Shown piece by piece: positions 1-8,676 of a stretch of DNA of 64,000 nt. The notes beneath the pieces were generated by a model. The model was given only the letters and a program-made list of their open reading frames with translations. It was not told the DNA's origin and searched no databases. Source of the DNA: Ramlibacter sp. WS9. GTDB lineage: Bacteria > Pseudomonadota > Gammaproteobacteria > Burkholderiales > Burkholderiaceae_C. The position numbers and the translations under genes were made by a program. Location: contig NZ_RKMB01000027.1 of the NCBI RefSeq assembly GCF_003797765.1, positions 1 through 64,000 on the forward strand, read 5' to 3'. Position 1 is the stretch's first letter. Each line of letters opens with the position of its first letter.

Positions 1-211
1 TTTCCTGGCATTGGGCCACGCCGCAGGAGACGGCGATGACCTCGGTGACGACGCCTTTTTCTCTGAGGCGCACCGCCTCTTCGACGGCGATTTCGTCAAA
101 GGGGTTCATGCTCATCTTGACGTTGGCAATGTCGACACCCGTGTTGTCCGACTTGACCCGGACTTTCACGTTGAAGTCGACGACACGCTTGACTGGAACC
201 AGGACTTTCAT
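1..211 (-). CDS. etfB: Electron transfer flavoprotein beta subunit, 5' part only
   Basis: The minus strand reads [19 protein letters not shown] and continues through [18 protein letters not shown] and VIAVSCG, which is the N-terminal AMP/FAD-binding half of the electron transfer flavoprotein beta subunit. With EtfA this protein forms the soluble flavin dimer that takes electrons from acyl-CoA dehydrogenases and passes them to ETF-quinone oxidoreductase. The ATG is at 209-211. The gene runs off the left edge, so about 70 of the usual 250 or so residues are visible. The partner etfA would be expected just outside the window. It could serve the glutaryl-CoA dehydrogenase at 42.3 kb, but that is inference. 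Confidence 0.93.
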   Translation of the reverse strand, partial: MKVLVPVKRVVDFNVKVRVKSDNTGVDIANVKMSMNPFDEIAVEEAVRLREKGVVTEVIAVSCGVAQCQE

Positions 212-299
212 CGGGGACTCGTTTCGGCAGGGAGTGATTGAAGGTGCGCCCTGGAATCTAAGGCGAGAGTCCGTTCGCCGCAACCGATGATTTCTCACC

Positions 300-324
300 C
301 ACTTGTGCACGATCCGCACAAGTG
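300..324. repeat. Inverted repeat (hairpin) between etfB and the hydrolase gene
   Basis: CACTTGTGC (300-308) and GCACAAGTG (316-324) form a perfect 9-bp stem around a 7-base loop. It lies 13 bases past the stop of the hydrolase gene and about 90 bases upstream of etfB, both on the minus strand. No T-run follows on either strand, so it is either a weak terminator for the hydrolase transcript or an operator for etfB. I cannot tell which. Confidence 0.5.
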
Positions 325-337
325 ACGGGGTGCGGAT

Positions 338-1387
338 CTACTTCAGCGCGCCCCGCAGCCAGTCGAGGATGAAATCGGCGACCTGCAGGTTGTTCTTGTC
401 CTGCATCATCATGTGGGAGTTGCCCTTCATCCCCGCATCGGGCAGATTCTTCAGCACCGCCATCCCCCCGGGCTGGCGATTGATCCGGTCGACCACCGCT
501 TGCCGTGCCTGCAGCCGCGGTCCGGCGGTGAACACCGGCGCGTCGAGGTGGTCGCCGAACAATTCGAGCACGGGCACGCCGCTGTACGCCGCCACTTGCT
601 TGTCCGACGGCACGACGTTCTGCGCGCCCTCGATGTTGACGACGGCGCGGACCAGCTTCGGGCGCAGGTCCACCAGCGCATCCGCGAAAGGGCCGGCCAG
701 GGAATGCACGATGATGATCGAAGGCCCGATGCGATCCAGCAGTTCGGCCAAGGCGCGTGGCACCGACTGCATCGGGCTGCCTTCGTAGAACGCCTCCCCG
801 AATGGCACGACCTGTGCGCCGAATGCGGGCATGGCTTGCACCGGGTATTGGGTGTCGGCGTAGGGCGTCCCATAGCTGGGCCCGAAGCGGAAGAGCGGCC
901 ACGCCAGTTCGCCCGTCACCAGCAGGACGTTGGGCGGCAACACACCGGCGTCGTTTTCCTTCCTGGCTCGGTTGACGGCGGTGGAGTCGAAGCCCGCGCG
1001 GCCGCGCCCCGGGGTGTCGACCACGTAGACCGGAAAACCCTTGCGCGCGAAGTATGTGGCCCATCCCTCGCGGCCGTCCGGCGTGGTCTCATAGCTGGCA
1101 CCGGTGAGCCCGCCACCATGCACAAGCACGATGGGCGTCTTGCCGGCACCTGCGGGAATGCGGTAGTGAACGTACATCTGGTCCACCATCACGGTGCCAG
1201 GAGGAACGGGTCCCGCTGGTGACGCACCCGGGAACGCGGATGTCTTGGGCCTGGCCCCGACGAAGAAAATGCCTTCGTCTGCCAGTGTCAGCGGGCTTCC
1301 GAGCGCGGCGGCGGCAAGGCCGTGGGCCGCGAGCAATCCGAGCAGCAGCGCCATTGCCCCGGTGCGAGAGAATTTCTTCAACAGCAT
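338..1387 (-). CDS. Secreted alpha/beta hydrolase (esterase-like)
   Basis: The start is the ATG at 1385-1387, preceded by AGGAGA at normal spacing; an upstream in-frame ATG lacks this. The 349-residue product begins with a signal peptide (MLLKKFSRTGAMALLLGLLA) and is probably periplasmic. VLVHGGG is the oxyanion strand, VHSLAG carries the nucleophilic serine, and NSHMMMQD near the C-terminus supplies the histidine, so the fold and catalytic triad of an alpha/beta hydrolase are complete. The substrate is unknown. It lies downstream of a LysR gene on the same strand and may be co-transcribed with it. An ester or lactone of the aromatic substrate handled by the neighbouring cluster is a reasonable guess only. 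Confidence 0.85.
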   Translation of the reverse strand: MLLKKFSRTGAMALLLGLLAAHGLAAAALGSPLTLADEGIFFVGARPKTSAFPGASPAGPVPPGTVMVDQMYVHYRIPAGAGKTPIVLVHGGGLTGASYETTPDGREGWATYFARKGFPVYVVDTPGRGRAGFDSTAVNRARKENDAGVLPPNVLLVTGELAWPLFRFGPSYGTPYADTQYPVQAMPAFGAQVVPFGEAFYEGSPMQSVPRALAELLDRIGPSIIIVHSLAGPFADALVDLRPKLVRAVVNIEGAQNVVPSDKQVAAYSGVPVLELFGDHLDAPVFTAGPRLQARQAVVDRINRQPGGMAVLKNLPDAGMKGNSHMMMQDKNNLQVADFILDWLRGALK

Positions 1388-1462
1388 GAGTGTCTCCTGT
1401 GTAGTCGTCGTTCCAGTATCGATGGCGATCCTGCCGGCGTCCAACGAAGAGAACTCATGAAC

Positions 1463-2359
1463 TCATAGGCGCGCTTCATCAGTCGCGGCGATGAATTCCG
1501 CGAAAGCCTGGGCTGCCGGCGACAAGGACGCCGCTGACCTGTGCACGAGCGACACTTCGCGGTCGATCACGGGCTTTTCCAGGCGCAGCCAGCGGATGCG
1601 CGACTTGTCCGTCAGCCGCACGGCGTAGCCTGGGAGGATCGCGACGCCCACGCCGGCATCGACCAAGCCGATGAGCGAGCCCGCGTAGTTGGCTTCCATC
1701 GCGGGCTTCAGGGCGACGCCCGCCGATGCAAAGCCGGCCTCGGTCAAGTCCCGGAACACGCTGCCGCGCCGCAAGGCCAGCACGGGTTGCGCCGCCAGGT
1801 CCGCCCACGCCAGCCGCCGCTTCGCACTGAACGGATGCGCCGCCGGGAACACCGCGACCATGGCTTCGGTAAAGAGCAGCGTCCGCTGCAGCTCCGCTTC
1901 ATTCGCGGCAAAGGTGCCGATGCCCACATCGGCCTGGCCGCTCGCCACGAGTGGCAGCACCTGGGCCGGGAGCGTGTCCTGCAGCATCACCTCGATGCCG
2001 GGAAATTTGACGCGGAAGGCCGCGAGGATGGGGGGCAGGTACACGCTGGACAGGAGCAGCGGCGCGGCCACGATCACGGTACCGCGCTCCTTGGCAAGGA
2101 ACTTGTCGACACCGGCAAGCGCGGACTCCAGTTCGCTCAGGATGCGCTGGGCCTGTGGGAAGAACTCGCTGCCGGCAGCCGTCAAGGCCACGGCCCGTGT
2201 CGTGCGATCAAACAGGCGTGTATTGACTGCGCCTTCAAGTTCCCGCACCAGCAGGCTCAACGCGGACTGCGTCACGTGCATCGCCTGGGCTGCCCGCGTG
2301 AAGCTGCCAAGCCGGGCCACCAGGACGAAGGCCCTCAGCTGGCGTAGCGTCACATTCAT
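1463..2359 (-). CDS. LysR-family transcriptional regulator
   Basis: This 298-residue protein has the LysR layout: a winged helix-turn-helix at about 1-60 (MNVTLRQLRAFVLVARLGSF, then TQSALSLLVRELE) and a periplasmic-binding-protein-like effector domain at about 90-290. It is divergent from the TctC-type binding protein gene at 2446, with an 86-base intergenic region between them, the usual arrangement for a LysR activator and its target. It probably controls that transporter gene and possibly the hydratase-aldolase genes behind it. The inducer cannot be read from the sequence. Confidence 0.95.
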   Translation of the reverse strand: MNVTLRQLRAFVLVARLGSFTRAAQAMHVTQSALSLLVRELEGAVNTRLFDRTTRAVALTAAGSEFFPQAQRILSELESALAGVDKFLAKERGTVIVAAPLLLSSVYLPPILAAFRVKFPGIEVMLQDTLPAQVLPLVASGQADVGIGTFAANEAELQRTLLFTEAMVAVFPAAHPFSAKRRLAWADLAAQPVLALRRGSVFRDLTEAGFASAGVALKPAMEANYAGSLIGLVDAGVGVAILPGYAVRLTDKSRIRWLRLEKPVIDREVSLVHRSAASLSPAAQAFAEFIAATDEARL

Positions 2360-2445
2360 GAGCGGGGACTATCAGTTGATTGAAAAGTTTCGTTTGAATG
2401 ATAACGCCCGGCCCCTTCTAATAACAGCAACCAGAAGGACGAGAC
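2360..2445. promoter_or_regulatory. Divergent LysR/tctC intergenic control region
   Basis: The 86-base region between the two divergent starts holds a weak promoter-like pair for the rightward gene, TTGATT (2376-2381) and TGATAA (2399-2404) with a 17-base spacer. TATCA (2370-2374) and TGATA (2399-2403) form separated inverted half-sites, compatible with a LysR box overlapping the promoter. The match is loose. Confidence 0.35.
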
Positions 2446-3420
2446 ATGAACCGACGTGAACTGCTTGCTTGCCTGCCCGTTGCCCTCGGCGCCGTGCTCC
2501 CGGCGGCCGCCCTCGCACAGGCCGCCTACCCCGCGGCACCCGTGAAAGTCCTCGTCGGGTTTCCGCCCGGCACCGCCACCGACATTGCGGCCCGCGCCGT
2601 CGCCGAACAGATGGCACGCCGCCTGGGCCAGCCCTTCGTGATGGACAACCGCCCCGGCGCGGGAAGCAACATCGCGGCCAAAGCCGTGGCCACGGCGCAA
2701 CCCGATGGCTACAACCTCTTCGCCATCACGGTGGCGAATTCGATCAACGCCGCCTTCCCGAATTCCACCGCCGTGGACCCGGTGAAGGACTTCACGCCGA
2801 TCACGCTGATCGGAAACGCGCCGAACGTGCTGGTGGTCCATCCGTCGCTGAACGTGTCGACTGTGGCCGAGCTGATCGCCCATGCCAAGGCCAAGCCGGG
2901 CGGCTTGAGCTACGCCTCGTCGGGGATCGGCACCTCGCCCCACCTTTCGGGCGAGCTGTTCGCGCAGATGACGGGCGTGAAGCTCCTTCACATCCCCTAT
3001 CGGGGCAGCCTGCCCGCCGTGACCGATTTGCTGGGCGGCCAGGTCCAGATGATGTTCTCGCCGACATCCACCGTGCTGCAGCACGTGCGCGCCGGCAAGC
3101 TGAAGGCGCTCGCTGTCACCAGTGCCAGACGGACCGCGGCCGCGCCTGAGATCGCGACGCTCGACGAACTGGGCCTCAAGGGTTTCAACACCTCGGTGTG
3201 GATCGGCCTGGTGGCGCCCGCCGGTACGCCCGAAGCCGTGGCGGCCAAGCTGCGCGCCGCCGCCCATGCGGCGCTGGACTCCGCCGAAGTGCAGGCGACC
3301 TATCGCACCCAGGGCCTGGACGCGATGAAGAACAGCGGCGAGGAGTTCACGCGCTTCCTGCGCGCCGAGTCCACGCACTGGTCCGCGTTCATCCAGGCCG
3401 CAGGCATCAAACCCGAATAG
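2446..3420 (+). CDS. Bug/TctC-family periplasmic solute-binding protein
   Basis: The 324-residue product has a signal peptide (MNRRELLACLPVALGAVLPA, cleavage after ALAQA) and the Bug/TctC features: VKVLVGFPPGTATDIAARAVAEQ near the mature N-terminus and the later PYRGSLPAVTDLLGGQVQMMF segment. Such proteins bind carboxylates, including aromatic acids, for tripartite tricarboxylate transporters. No TctA or TctB membrane gene is nearby, which is common for the expanded Bug family of Burkholderiales, where orphans may act as sensors or share a membrane unit. It is divergent from a LysR gene and leads the cluster of lower meta-pathway genes. Confidence 0.93.
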   Translation: MNRRELLACLPVALGAVLPAAALAQAAYPAAPVKVLVGFPPGTATDIAARAVAEQMARRLGQPFVMDNRPGAGSNIAAKAVATAQPDGYNLFAITVANSINAAFPNSTAVDPVKDFTPITLIGNAPNVLVVHPSLNVSTVAELIAHAKAKPGGLSYASSGIGTSPHLSGELFAQMTGVKLLHIPYRGSLPAVTDLLGGQVQMMFSPTSTVLQHVRAGKLKALAVTSARRTAAAPEIATLDELGLKGFNTSVWIGLVAPAGTPEAVAAKLRAAAHAALDSAEVQATYRTQGLDAMKNSGEEFTRFLRAESTHWSAFIQAAGIKPE

Positions 3421-3446
3421 ACATTTTCAAGAAAAGGATTCAAGAC

Positions 3447-3971
3447 ATGGCCAAGCTTCTCGCAACCGAATGCCGCGAGTTCATCAAGGCGGTGACCGAA
3501 AAAGCAACCGAAATGGGCGTGCCGGTCTCGATTGCCATCGTCGGGCCGGAAGGCCACCTCATCGCTCTCGAGCGCATGGACGACGCCGGCTTCATCACGC
3601 CCGACACCGCGCGCGCCAAGGCCTTTACCGTCGCGGCTTTCCGTTCGATGAGCCCGCGCTTCACGGACGGGCTGGTGATCCAGCAGTGGTTCAAGGAGCG
3701 CAACCCGCAGATGCTGGTGAACGCCTCCGTGCTCACGAATGGCCAGGTGACGGCCTCGGGCGGCGGCGCCCCCGTCTTCAAGGGCGATGAGATGGTCGGC
3801 GCGTACGGCATCAGCGGCGCGACCGGCGACCAGGACGAGGAAATCGGCCGCTACGCGCGGGCCAAGGTGGGCTGGGCTCACATGCCCGCCAACGACACCA
3901 CGCCCGAAAGCGTGAAGCAGCACGTGAACGAAATCTACGCGAAGGTCGGGATCAAAGACCGGTCTCTCTAA
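3447..3971 (+). CDS. GlcG/HbpS-family (DUF336) protein
   Basis: The start at 3447 follows AAGGATT and gives 174 residues. The sequence has the GlcG/HbpS pattern: an N-terminal helix, VSIAIVGPEGHLIALERMDDA, then TARAKAFTVAAF and a C-terminal GDEMVGAYGISGATGDQDEE. Members are small cytoplasmic or exported proteins. Some bind haem, and many of unknown function sit in aromatic or glycolate catabolic operons. No signal peptide is visible. It lies 26 bases after the binding-protein gene and 86 bases before the hydratase gene, so it is probably in the same transcript. Its biochemical role here is unknown. Confidence 0.88.
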   Translation: MAKLLATECREFIKAVTEKATEMGVPVSIAIVGPEGHLIALERMDDAGFITPDTARAKAFTVAAFRSMSPRFTDGLVIQQWFKERNPQMLVNASVLTNGQVTASGGGAPVFKGDEMVGAYGISGATGDQDEEIGRYARAKVGWAHMPANDTTPESVKQHVNEIYAKVGIKDRSL

Positions 3972-4057
3972 TGCAACCGCGGCGAGTCCTTCCGCCGCGG
4001 CGCTAGCCCCCAGCAATCGAATTGACATGCCCGTCCGCGGGCATGAATGGAGAACCC

Positions 4058-4870
4058 ATGCCCACTCATCCCGCCACGCTGGCGGAAGCAGCCAATGCGC
4101 TCTGGCGCGCCGGCGAAACCGGCGGCTTCATCCCGCCCCTGCGCGAGACCTATGCCGGCCTCGACTCAGAGGATGCCTATGCGATCCAGCGCATCAACAC
4201 CGAACGCAAGGTGGCCGCGGGACGCCGCATCGTCGGCTGCAAGATCGGCCTGACGGCGCGTGTCGTCCAGGAGCAGCTCGGCGTCGACCAGCCGGATTTC
4301 GGCATGTTGTTCGACGACATGGGCTACGGCGACGGTGAAACCGTCCCTCTGTCGAAGCTGCACCAGGCGAAGGTGGAAGCGGAGGTCGCGTTCGTTCTCG
4401 GGCGCGACCTCGACATGTCCCATCCCGGCCATGTGGACGTGCTGAAGGCCGTGGACCATCTGCTGCCGGCGATAGAGATCGTCGGCAGCCGCATCGCCAA
4501 CTGGAACATCCGCCTCGTCGATACCGTCGCGGACAACGCTTCCTCAGGTGCCTACGTGCTGGGCGGAACGCCCCGCCTGCCGCGCGACATCGACCTGCGG
4601 CTCGCCGGCATGGCGATGACGCGAGGCGGAGAGCCCGTGTCGGTGGGCGCGGGTGCTGCATGCCTGGCGCACCCGCTCAACGCGCTGGTCTGGCTGGCCC
4701 GCACCATGGCCCGCGTAGGGCGGCCACTGCGAGCCGGCGACCTCGTGCTGTCCGGCGCGCTGGGCCCGATGGTGCCGGTCAACGCCGGTGATGTCTTCGA
4801 CGCACGCATCAACGGATTGGGCAGCGTGCGCGCCGTTTTCGAAACCACGGCCGCAAAGGCACCTACATGA
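4058..4870 (+). CDS. dmpE: 2-keto-4-pentenoate hydratase (2-oxopent-4-enoate hydratase)
   Basis: The ATG at 4058 has GGAGAA 3 bases upstream; an in-frame TTG at 4022 is less likely. The 270-residue product belongs to the hydratase/decarboxylase family and carries [20 protein letters not shown] and FGMLFDDM, the form found in the hydratase rather than the decarboxylase. It adds water to 2-hydroxypenta-2,4-dienoate to give 4-hydroxy-2-oxovalerate in the lower meta-cleavage pathway. [12 protein letters not shown] carries the metal-binding glutamates. It overlaps the next gene by 4 bases, so the two are translationally coupled and probably form the usual hydratase-decarboxylase complex. Confidence 0.9.
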   Translation: MPTHPATLAEAANALWRAGETGGFIPPLRETYAGLDSEDAYAIQRINTERKVAAGRRIVGCKIGLTARVVQEQLGVDQPDFGMLFDDMGYGDGETVPLSKLHQAKVEAEVAFVLGRDLDMSHPGHVDVLKAVDHLLPAIEIVGSRIANWNIRLVDTVADNASSGAYVLGGTPRLPRDIDLRLAGMAMTRGGEPVSVGAGAACLAHPLNALVWLARTMARVGRPLRAGDLVLSGALGPMVPVNAGDVFDARINGLGSVRAVFETTAAKAPT

Positions 4871-5643
4871 ACCATATTGAAGAAACGGCGGCACGGCTGG
4901 ACACCGCCGCCCGCGCCGCACACGCCATCGCGCAGGTCGATCCGGACAATCAACTGTCCCTGGAGGAAGCCTATCTGATCCAGTGCGCAGTCGTGCAGCA
5001 TCGCGTCGCCCGCGGCAACGCGCGCACTGGCGTCAAGATGGGATTCACCAGCCGAAGCAAGATGCTGCAGATGGGGCTTGCCGACGTGATCTGGGGCCGG
5101 CTGACCCAGGACATGAACGTCGAGGAGGGCGGCGCCATCTCTTTCGCGCGCTACGTGCACCCGCGCGTTGAGCCCGAACTGGCGTTCATCCTGAAGAAGC
5201 CGATCCCGGCCCACGCCACGGCGCCCGAGGCGCTGGCCTGCGTCGAAGCCATCGCACCGGCGCTCGAGATCATCGATTCGCGCTACGTCGATTTCAAGTT
5301 CACGCTGACCGACGTCATCGCCGACAACGCTTCGTCCAGTGGGTATGTGATCGGGCCGTGGTGCGATCCCTCGGTGGATTTCAGCAACCTGGGCCTGACG
5401 CTGAACATCGACGGCCGCGTGATCCAGGTCGGGTCGACGGCCGCGATTCTCGGCCATCCCCTGCGTTCTCTCGTCGCCGCGGTGCGCCTGTCGGCAGCCT
5501 CCGGCGAGCCGCTGCAGGCCGGCGCGGTTGTCATGGCGGGTGGCGCCACGGCGGCCGAGTGGATCAAGCCGGGCAACGCCGTGAGTGTCGAGATCGAGGG
5601 CCTGGGTCAGGCCGCCTTCCGCGTGGAAGGAGAAAAACAGTGA
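4867..5643 (+). CDS. dmpH: 4-oxalocrotonate decarboxylase
   Basis: The 258-residue protein is a paralogue of the upstream hydratase but carries [17 protein letters not shown] and [11 protein letters not shown], the decarboxylase signature, with [11 protein letters not shown] as the metal site. It removes CO2 from 4-oxalocrotonate to give 2-hydroxypenta-2,4-dienoate, which the hydratase takes over directly. Its presence implies that ring cleavage yields a hydroxymuconic-semialdehyde type product that is oxidised to an oxalocrotonate. No hydroxymuconic semialdehyde dehydrogenase or tautomerase is seen next to it. It overlaps the next gene by 4 bases. Confidence 0.9.
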   Translation: MNHIEETAARLDTAARAAHAIAQVDPDNQLSLEEAYLIQCAVVQHRVARGNARTGVKMGFTSRSKMLQMGLADVIWGRLTQDMNVEEGGAISFARYVHPRVEPELAFILKKPIPAHATAPEALACVEAIAPALEIIDSRYVDFKFTLTDVIADNASSSGYVIGPWCDPSVDFSNLGLTLNIDGRVIQVGSTAAILGHPLRSLVAAVRLSAASGEPLQAGAVVMAGGATAAEWIKPGNAVSVEIEGLGQAAFRVEGEKQ

Positions 5644-6596
5644 GCGAGAAAGTCAAGGCCGCGATCATCGGCCCGGGCAATATCGGCACCGACCTGATGA
5701 TCAAGGTGATGCGGCACGCCAGGCACCTGGAGATGGGCGCGATGGTGGGTGTCGATCCGGCGTCGGATGGCTTGGCCCGTGCGCAGCGGCTGGGCATTCC
5801 CTCGACGGCCGAAGGCGTCGAAGGCCTGCTGAAGATGGACGTGTTCCCATTCATCGACGTCGTCTTCGACGCGACTTCCGCCGGCGCGCACCGGCATCAC
5901 GACGAGATCCTGCGTGCGCACGGCGTGCAGCTCATCGACCTGACGCCGGCGGCGATCGGCCCCTACGTCATCCCGGCCATCAACTTGGAGGACGAGGACG
6001 CGCCGAACATGAACATGGTGACCTGCGGCGGGCAGGCGACCATCCCGATGGTGGCGGCCATCTCGAGCGTGGCGAAGGTCCACTACGCGGAAATCGTCGC
6101 TTCGATCTCCAGCAAGTCAGCAGGCCCGGGCACGCGAGCCAACATCGACGAGTTCACCGAGACGACGCGCTCGGCAATCGAGAAATTGGGTGGCGCCGAG
6201 CGGGGCAAGGCCATCATCGTCCTGAACCCGGCCGAACCGCCGCTGATCATGCGCGACACGGTGTTCGTCCTGTCGGAGGACGCGGACCAGGAGACTGTGG
6301 AGAACAGCATAGCGCGGATGGTGGCGAAAGTGCAGGCCTACGTGCCCGGCTACCGCCTGAAGCAGCGCGTGCAATTCGAACGGATTCCCGCCGATCGGCC
6401 GCTCAACGTGCCGAAGCTCGGGCCCCGGCACGGGCTGAAGACCTCGGTGTTCCTGGAGGTCGAAGGCGCAGCGCACTACCTGCCTTCTTATGCCGGCAAC
6501 CTGGACATCATGACCTCCGCCGCCCTGGCGTGCGGCGACATGATGGCGCGCCGCCGGCTGGCCGCCGGCACCGCACGCGGAGCGAGACTCTCATGA
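5640..6596 (+). CDS. dmpF: Acetaldehyde dehydrogenase (acylating)
   Basis: The start is a GTG at 5640 overlapping the stop of dmpH, with AAGGAG upstream. The 318-residue product begins with a Rossmann motif ([13 protein letters not shown]) and contains [15 protein letters not shown], where the cysteine is the catalytic nucleophile of the DmpF/MhpF family. It converts acetaldehyde, NAD+ and CoA to acetyl-CoA and works as a channelling complex with the aldolase encoded next. Both length and gene order match dmp/xyl operons. It overlaps the aldolase gene by 4 bases (ATGA). Confidence 0.95.
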   Translation: MSEKVKAAIIGPGNIGTDLMIKVMRHARHLEMGAMVGVDPASDGLARAQRLGIPSTAEGVEGLLKMDVFPFIDVVFDATSAGAHRHHDEILRAHGVQLIDLTPAAIGPYVIPAINLEDEDAPNMNMVTCGGQATIPMVAAISSVAKVHYAEIVASISSKSAGPGTRANIDEFTETTRSAIEKLGGAERGKAIIVLNPAEPPLIMRDTVFVLSEDADQETVENSIARMVAKVQAYVPGYRLKQRVQFERIPADRPLNVPKLGPRHGLKTSVFLEVEGAAHYLPSYAGNLDIMTSAALACGDMMARRRLAAGTARGARLS

Positions 6597-7648
6597 ACAA
6601 GAAGATCTATATCTCCGACGTCACGCTGCGCGACGGCAGCCATGCCGTGCGGCACCAGTACAGCGTTGCGAACGTGAAGGCGATCGCCGCGGCGCTCGAT
6701 GCGTCCGGCGTCGACAGCATCGAAGTCGCGCACGGCGACGGCCTGGAAGGCTCCAGTTTCAACTACGGCTTCGGCGCGCATACCGACGTCGAATGGATCG
6801 CGGCGGTCGCGCAGACCGTGCGCCATGCCAAGGTCGCAACGCTGCTGCTGCCCGGCATCGGGACGACCCACGACCTGCGCGTCGCCTATGACGCCGGCGC
6901 CCGCATCGTGCGCGTGGCGACGCACTGCACGGAAGCCGATGTCTCGAAGCAGCACATCGCGTACGCGCGTGAACTCGGCATGGAAGCGGTCGGCTTCCTC
7001 ATGATGAGCCACATGATTCCGGCCGCGATGCTCGCGCAGCAGGCCAAGCTGATGGAGAGCTACGGAGCGGCATGCGTGTACGTCGTGGACTCCGGCGGCG
7101 CGCTGAACATGAACGACGTGCGCGACCGCTTCCGGGCGTTCAAGGACGTGCTCGATCCGGCCACGGAAACCGGTATTCACGCCCACCACAACCTGAGCCT
7201 GGGCGTGGCGAATTCGATCGTGGCGGTGGAGGAGGGATGCGACCGTGTCGATGCCAGCCTGGCGGGCATGGGCGCGGGGGCAGGCAATGCGCCGCTCGAG
7301 GTGTTCATCGCGGCCGCGGCCCGCCTGGGCTGGAACCACGGCACCGATCTTCTCAAGCTGATGGATGCCGCTGACGACCTGGTGCGCCCGCTGCAGGACC
7401 GCCCCGTCCGCGTGGATCGTGAAACGCTGGCACTCGGCTACGCCGGCGTCTACTCCAGCTTCCTGCGGCATGCGGAAGCCGCCGCCGCGAAGTACGGGCT
7501 CAAGACGGTGGACATCCTGGTGGAACTCGGACGCCGTCGCATGGTGGGCGGCCAGGAAGACATGATTGTCGACGTCGCACTGGACCTGCGCAAGGCATGC
7601 GAAGCGCAGGAAGCGGTCCACCACTCGGCCGCCTTCGCCAGTTCATGA
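6593..7648 (+). CDS. dmpG: 4-hydroxy-2-oxovalerate aldolase
   Basis: The ATG at 6593 overlaps the upstream stop. The 351-residue product has the TIM-barrel aldolase signature [17 protein letters not shown], with the Arg-Asp pair of the active site, and [15 protein letters not shown], whose histidines bind the divalent metal. It cleaves 4-hydroxy-2-oxovalerate to pyruvate and acetaldehyde and channels the aldehyde to DmpF. The C-terminal communication domain (about 290-351) is present, so the protein is full length. It ends the rightward run of lower-pathway genes and is convergent with the FAH-family gene. Confidence 0.95.
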   Translation: MNKKIYISDVTLRDGSHAVRHQYSVANVKAIAAALDASGVDSIEVAHGDGLEGSSFNYGFGAHTDVEWIAAVAQTVRHAKVATLLLPGIGTTHDLRVAYDAGARIVRVATHCTEADVSKQHIAYARELGMEAVGFLMMSHMIPAAMLAQQAKLMESYGAACVYVVDSGGALNMNDVRDRFRAFKDVLDPATETGIHAHHNLSLGVANSIVAVEEGCDRVDASLAGMGAGAGNAPLEVFIAAAARLGWNHGTDLLKLMDAADDLVRPLQDRPVRVDRETLALGYAGVYSSFLRHAEAAAAKYGLKTVDILVELGRRRMVGGQEDMIVDVALDLRKACEAQEAVHHSAAFASS

Positions 7649-7663
7649 CCGGCGACCCGTATG

Positions 7664-8458
7664 TCAACGCCCCGGCCGCGACTCGAGCGTCACATCGTTG
7701 CTGAGCACGCCGATCCCGGGGATTTCCACTTCCACGGTATCGCCTGGTTGCAGCAGGCCGACGCCGGCCGGCGTGCCGGTCATGATCACGTCGCCCGGCA
7801 GCAGCGTCATGAAGCGGCTCAGGTAGGCGATGAGGAAGGGGACGGAGAACACCAAGTCCGCCGTCGACCCATCCTGCCGCATGGCGCCGTTGACGCGCGT
7901 GATGACCCGCTGCTTCGATGGATCGAGTCCGGTCACGATGTGAGGCCCGATCGGTGCGAAGGTATCGTAACCCTTGCCGGCCAGCAGGCACCCGAACGCC
8001 GATTCGCGGCGCTGCACCACCCGGTCGCTCACGTCGTTGCCGCAGGTGTAGCCCAGCACATAGTCCAGCGCATCCGCTTCGGTCACGTAGCGCGCGGTCT
8101 TGCCCATCACGGCGCAGAGCTCGCCCTCGTAATGGACGATCTCGCCGTCCCAGGGGTACACGATGGAGTCGCCCGGCCCCACGGCCGCTGTGCTCGGCTT
8201 CATGAAGATCACGGGCGCCTCGGGCTCCTTCTTGCCGGACTCTTTCGTGTGTTCGCGGTAGTTGTAGGCCGCACCGAAGATGCGCGGCCGCTCGATGGGC
8301 GCCAGCAGCTTCGCTTGCGCGAGCGGGTCGATATCGCCGGTTTCGACCAGGCCTTCGAACGGCGGTGCCGCCAGCCGGCGCAGCCGGTCGCCTTCGACGA
8401 TGCCGTAGTGGATGCGGCCCTGCAGCGCGTAACGCGCGATGTGGGTGGTGTTGTTCAT
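7664..8458 (-). CDS. Fumarylacetoacetate hydrolase-family protein
   Basis: The 264-residue protein shows the FAH C-terminal domain: FGAAYNYREH, PVIFMKPSTAAVGPGD, then HYEGELCAVMGK with the two metal-binding glutamates and NDVSDR with the aspartate. Relatives include the HpaG isomerase/decarboxylase of the homoprotocatechuate pathway and acylpyruvate hydrolases. Given the HPCD-like dioxygenase at 14.5 kb, an isomerase or decarboxylase acting on a ring-cleavage product is likely, but hydrolase activity cannot be excluded. The gene is divergent from the LIV transporter operon. The 218 bases between them hold two sites for the LacI-type repressor, so both directions are probably co-regulated. Confidence 0.85.
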   Translation of the reverse strand: MNNTTHIARYALQGRIHYGIVEGDRLRRLAAPPFEGLVETGDIDPLAQAKLLAPIERPRIFGAAYNYREHTKESGKKEPEAPVIFMKPSTAAVGPGDSIVYPWDGEIVHYEGELCAVMGKTARYVTEADALDYVLGYTCGNDVSDRVVQRRESAFGCLLAGKGYDTFAPIGPHIVTGLDPSKQRVITRVNGAMRQDGSTADLVFSVPFLIAYLSRFMTLLPGDVIMTGTPAGVGLLQPGDTVEVEIPGIGVLSNDVTLESRPGR

Positions 8459-8484
8459 CTATGCGGCTCCGTGGCTAAATTAAG

Positions 8485-8496
8485 GCTAACGTTAGC
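8485..8496. promoter_or_regulatory. Predicted LacI-family operator, FAH-gene side
   Basis: GCTAACGTTAGC is a perfect 12-base palindrome with the central CG typical of LacI-family operators. It lies 27 bases upstream of the leftward FAH-family gene. Close variants occur at 8589, 22913 and 23024, the latter two flanking the start of the LacI-family gene and the porin promoter. Confidence 0.75.
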
Positions 8497-8556
8497 TCAA
8501 ATTGACTTCGCATGTCAATCGATTCTGGTTAGTTGCAATAGGGGCTATCAGAGAGC

Positions 8557-8585
8557 TTGACAGCTATTCGCTTCCACGCCAGAAT
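8557..8585 (+). promoter_or_regulatory. Predicted sigma-70 promoter of the LIV transporter operon
   Basis: TTGACA (8557-8562) and CAGAAT (8580-8585) are separated by 17 bases. The -35 is perfect and the -10 matches four of six. A predicted repressor site starts 4 bases after the -10, where bound repressor would block transcription. Confidence 0.55.
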
Positions 8586-8588
8586 TGC

Positions 8589-8600
8589 GCAAACGATAGC
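8589..8600. promoter_or_regulatory. Predicted LacI-family operator, transporter side
   Basis: GCAAACGATAGC differs from the perfect palindrome at 8485 at two positions and sits directly downstream of the predicted -10 of the transporter operon. Its distance from the first site is about 104 bases centre to centre, roughly ten helical turns, which would allow looping by a tetrameric repressor. Confidence 0.65.
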
Positions 8601-8676
8601 ACAAAGGAGACGGAAACATGCACAGATCCCCGGCCGCGCCGGCACCGGCGAGCCCCACCAACGAGAGGTGTCCGCA

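Noticed and set aside
413-1222. Long rightward frame of 269 codons opposite the secreted hydrolase gene
   Set aside because: It is the antisense shadow of a gene with an intact signal peptide and catalytic triad; its translation is rich in Arg, His and Gly and has no domain.
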